Shown: positions 61,784 to 64,000 of the stretch, one piece after another
Layout of the letters: each line of letters starts with the position of its first letter
Position numbering within the stretch: position 1 is the stretch's first letter
Assembly: GCF_900109345.1 (NCBI RefSeq)
Contig: NZ_FNZN01000010.1
Coordinates: 1 to 64,000 of the forward strand
Length of the DNA stretch: 64,000 bases
From: Maribacter orientalis
GTDB taxonomy: Bacteria; Bacteroidota; Bacteroidia; Flavobacteriales; Flavobacteriaceae
Reading direction: 5' to 3'
The notes under the pieces: model-generated
Seen by the model: the letters and a program-made list of their open reading frames with translations, nothing else
Database searches by the model: none
What the model was told of the DNA's origin: nothing
Program-made: the position numbers and the translations under genes

Positions 61784-62550
61784 TGATAGACGTTCAAGAC
61801 ATACACAAATCATTTGGTGACGCTCATATCCTTAAAGGCATATCAACCACCTTTGAAAAAGGAAAAACCAATTTAATCATTGGTCAAAGTGGCTCGGGTA
61901 AAACCGTATTTCTTAAATGCTTATTAGGTTTGTTTGTACCTGAACAAGGCAACATCGTTTACGATGGAAAAAAATATGCTGAACTTTCTGATGATGAAAA
62001 AAGAGATTTGAGGCAAGAAATGGGGATGGTTTTCCAAGGCAGTGCCTTGTTTGATAGTATGACTGTAGAGGGCAATGTAATGTTTCCATTAGAAATGTTT
62101 ACCAAGCAATCTAAATCAGAAATGAAAGATCGCGTCGATGCGGTGCTTAAAAGAGTAAACCTTATTGATGCACATCACAAATTTCCTTCTGAAATTTCCG
62201 GCGGTATGCAGAAAAGAGTTGCTATTGCCCGTGCCATAGTAATGAATCCTAAATATCTGTTTTGCGATGAACCAAATTCTGGTCTTGACCCAAAAACTGC
62301 AATTTTAATAGATGACCTCATCAAAGAAATTACCGAAGAATATAACATTACAACGGTCATCAATACTCATGATATGAACTCTGTAATGCAAATTGGAGAA
62401 AAAATTATTTTCCTAAAAGATGGACTCCTAGAATGGGAAGGAACAAAAAATGAAATTTTTAAAACCGATAATGAAGCAGTGACCAATTTCGTATACTCAT
62501 CTGACCTATTTAAGAAAGTACGCCAGATGTATATACAAGAACAAAATTAA
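61783..62550 (+). CDS. mlaF: MlaF-family ABC transporter ATP-binding protein
   Basis: A 255-residue ATPase. Walker A is IIGQSGSGKTVFLK at about 33-46, the signature SEISGGMQKRVAIARA, Walker B YLFCDEPNSGLDP with the typical MlaF asparagine-serine, and the H-loop NTHDM. It energises MlaE. The first codon overlaps the mlaE stop, so the two are co-translated. Its end overlaps the tail of the convergent DUF389 gene by 4 bases. Confidence 0.94.
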   Translation: MIDVQDIHKSFGDAHILKGISTTFEKGKTNLIIGQSGSGKTVFLKCLLGLFVPEQGNIVYDGKKYAELSDDEKRDLRQEMGMVFQGSALFDSMTVEGNVMFPLEMFTKQSKSEMKDRVDAVLKRVNLIDAHHKFPSEISGGMQKRVAIARAIVMNPKYLFCDEPNSGLDPKTAILIDDLIKEITEEYNITTVINTHDMNSVMQIGEKIIFLKDGLLEWEGTKNEIFKTDNEAVTNFVYSSDLFKKVRQMYIQEQN

Positions 62551-64000
62551 TCTTTGGGCATTTCCTTTATTTGAATACTTTTATTATTCAGCCTCAATCG
62601 CAACCAGTCCTGTAGTTTATTCATATCTTTTACAGTCTGAGCTCTATTAGCATCCTTTTTCCAGGTCACTTCAAATAATGGAATACTATCAGTTTTAGTA
62701 AAATCGGTAGATATTAAATATGCATATCCTAGTCGTTCTAAATTTTCGTAATTCGTTTTAGCTTCAAGGCTAATTTCCTTAAATGGAATTTGATTTGAAG
62801 AAATCTGATTTAACCGAGTTAGTTCACTCTCTAAAAGTTGAATCTTTTCATCCTTACTCGTTAAAATAGTTTTTTGTGATTCATAAAGTTCATTCACATA
62901 CTTTAACTCATTCGCCTCATCGCTTCTTGAACCCTGAACAATACTTAATTCGCAATTTTTCAACTGCTTATAATCTAACATTTGATTTCTCCATGTCGCA
63001 ATAACATTATCGGGTATCGCCTCATTACCCATAAAAAATAATTCAACTTTTGGATTTTGCCCATCATTAAACTCAATATCACTAAAATCTTTTAAAAATT
63101 TACCTTCACCCGAAAATTGGTAAGGTGCTATTTTTTCAACTATAAAATTATTTGCGTCTCTAGTAAATAGTGATTTTTGAAATACGTTATAGAAAGTAAA
63201 TCCCGCAGGTATCATAACTAAAATAGCAAGTAAAGAAGCTAACCTACCAATTAATCTTCTTCTTTGAGAATTGACGTAACGCACCATTGGAAAACGCAAC
63301 AACTTAATAACAAGAAATGTTGCTAATGCAATAAATATTGTATTAATCGTAAAAAGATATAACGCACCGGTAGCATATGACCAATTTCCTATTGCCAAAC
63401 CAAAACCTACAGTACACAATGGTGGCATTAAAGCAGTAGCAATCGCAACACCAAAAATAACACTTGCGATAGTCCCTTTTTTAGCGCGAGCAATAACCAA
63501 TGCCAATCCACCAAAAAATGCAATTAATACATCCCTAATATCTGGCTCAGTTCTGGCCAAAAGCTCAGAAGATTCATCACGTAAAGGGAAAAAATTAAAA
63601 AATAGATAGGCCGTAATTACACTAAGAATTACCATGACCGTAAAATTCTTCAAAGACCTTTTTAAGGTATCTATGTCATTAATTGCCACAGACATACCTA
63701 TACCTAAAATAGGACCCATTAAAGGGGAAATTAACATCGCACCTATTACTACCGCAGTTGAATTCGCATTCAAACCGATAGAGGCAATAAAAATAGAACA
63801 AATTAAAATCCAAGATGTATGTCCCTTAAACGGTATATCGGCTATAATCGCTTCTTTTGTTGCCTGTTGATCTGTATTCGTACGAATATCCAACAACTCA
63901 GAAAGAAACTTTTTCACGCTACCTAAAAGGCCTTGAAAGTCTTTTTTTACTTCCTCACTACCATTCCCCTCATTATTAGTTGGGGTGATATTATCTTGAT
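62547..64000 (-). CDS. DUF389 membrane protein, 5' end outside the window
   Basis: A polytopic protein (TIGR00341/DUF389 type) with GLNANSTAVVIGAMLISPLMGPILGIGMSVAI and PLCTVGFGLAIGNW in the membrane half. A C-terminal soluble region contains ELFFMGNEAIPDNVIATWRNQ. A GTG at 63917 could start it (456 residues), but the frame stays open for another 27 codons to the edge and reads acidic, protein-like sequence (EEVKKDFQGLLGSVKKFL). The real start is therefore probably beyond base 64000. The function of DUF389 proteins is unknown. Confidence 0.88.
   Translation of the reverse strand, partial: QDNITPTNNEGNGSEEVKKDFQGLLGSVKKFLSELLDIRTNTDQQATKEAIIADIPFKGHTSWILICSIFIASIGLNANSTAVVIGAMLISPLMGPILGIGMSVAINDIDTLKRSLKNFTVMVILSVITAYLFFNFFPLRDESSELLARTEPDIRDVLIAFFGGLALVIARAKKGTIASVIFGVAIATALMPPLCTVGFGLAIGNWSYATGALYLFTINTIFIALATFLVIKLLRFPMVRYVNSQRRRLIGRLASLLAILVMIPAGFTFYNVFQKSLFTRDANNFIVEKIAPYQFSGEGKFLKDFSDIEFNDGQNPKVELFFMGNEAIPDNVIATWRNQMLDYKQLKNCELSIVQGSRSDEANELKYVNELYESQKTILTSKDEKIQLLESELTRLNQISSNQIPFKEISLEAKTNYENLERLGYAYLISTDFTKTDSIPLFEVTWKKDANRAQTVKDMNKLQDWLRLRLNNKSIQIKEMPKD

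Overview
The window looks like a chromosomal segment of a marine-type Flavobacteriaceae bacterium (Bacteroidota). The evidence is AT-rich DNA, A/T-rich leaders without Shine-Dalgarno sequences, TAnnTTTG-type promoters, a type IX secretion sorting domain, a two-gene MetH, a HEPN-tailed assimilatory sulfite reductase, and DUF5686, 2TM and head-GIN proteins. The genus cannot be fixed from sequence alone. Almost all of the window is housekeeping biosynthesis. Mobile DNA is limited to an IS3-family end at the left edge and a few REP-like relics.

Layout. 1-335: left end of an IS3-family insertion sequence, cut by the window edge. 382-4309 (minus): aromatic amino acid operon pheA, aminotransferase, tyrA, DAHP synthase/chorismate mutase. 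It is preceded by a previously unmarked 23-codon leader peptide rich in Phe and Tyr codons, plus an antiterminator/terminator pair: a complete predicted transcription attenuator. 4788-7859 (minus): envelope trio (PagL-like lipid A deacylase, head-GIN lipoprotein, serine hydrolase). 7945-12812 (minus): metF and split metH behind a SAM-I riboswitch. 13160-21232 (minus): sulfate assimilation cluster with an Rrf2 regulator, DUF2061 protein, CysH, CysD, CysN, HEPN-fused sulfite reductase, siroheme methyltransferase and ferredoxin-NADP reductase; three related palindromes are its likely operators. 21919-27943 (minus): metY, a three-enzyme fusion (homoserine acetyltransferase, aspartate kinase, homoserine dehydrogenase) and metZ, behind a second SAM-I riboswitch.

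28566-32939 (minus): a sulfatase, an orphan HEPN-like protein and an S15 hydrolase. 32940-34009 is gene-poor and holds degenerate REP-like repeats. metK (34010-35266, minus) has a third SAM-sensing candidate upstream, of the SAM-II pseudoknot type. 35619-37820 (plus): deoxynucleoside kinase, pabB, pabC. Then an App1 phosphatase-like protein, a TonB protein, Na+/H+ pyrophosphatase beside soluble pyrophosphatase, a DUF5686 outer-membrane protein and pdhB. From 46727 (plus): etfB, etfA, a bifunctional nuclease, NupC and a 1326-residue secreted PhoX-MopE repeat protein with sixteen exact 144-base repeats. Then thyA, a CBM48 protein, a class V aminotransferase, a 2TM protein with folA, murI, a PafA-like phosphatase, mlaE/mlaF and a DUF389 membrane protein that runs off the right edge.

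How it works together. About a third of the window is one metabolic theme: sulfate is reduced to sulfide, sulfide is joined to acetylhomoserine, homocysteine is methylated with folate-derived methyl groups, and methionine becomes SAM. Three SAM-sensing RNAs of two apparent classes, plus a presumed Rrf2 repressor, control successive steps. Folate supply and use (pabB, pabC, folA, thyA, metF, metH) are also present. The strongest candidates for new biology are the Phe/Tyr attenuator, the SAM-II-like element at metK, the shared operator of the sulfate cluster, and the higher-order repeat in the PhoX-MopE protein.
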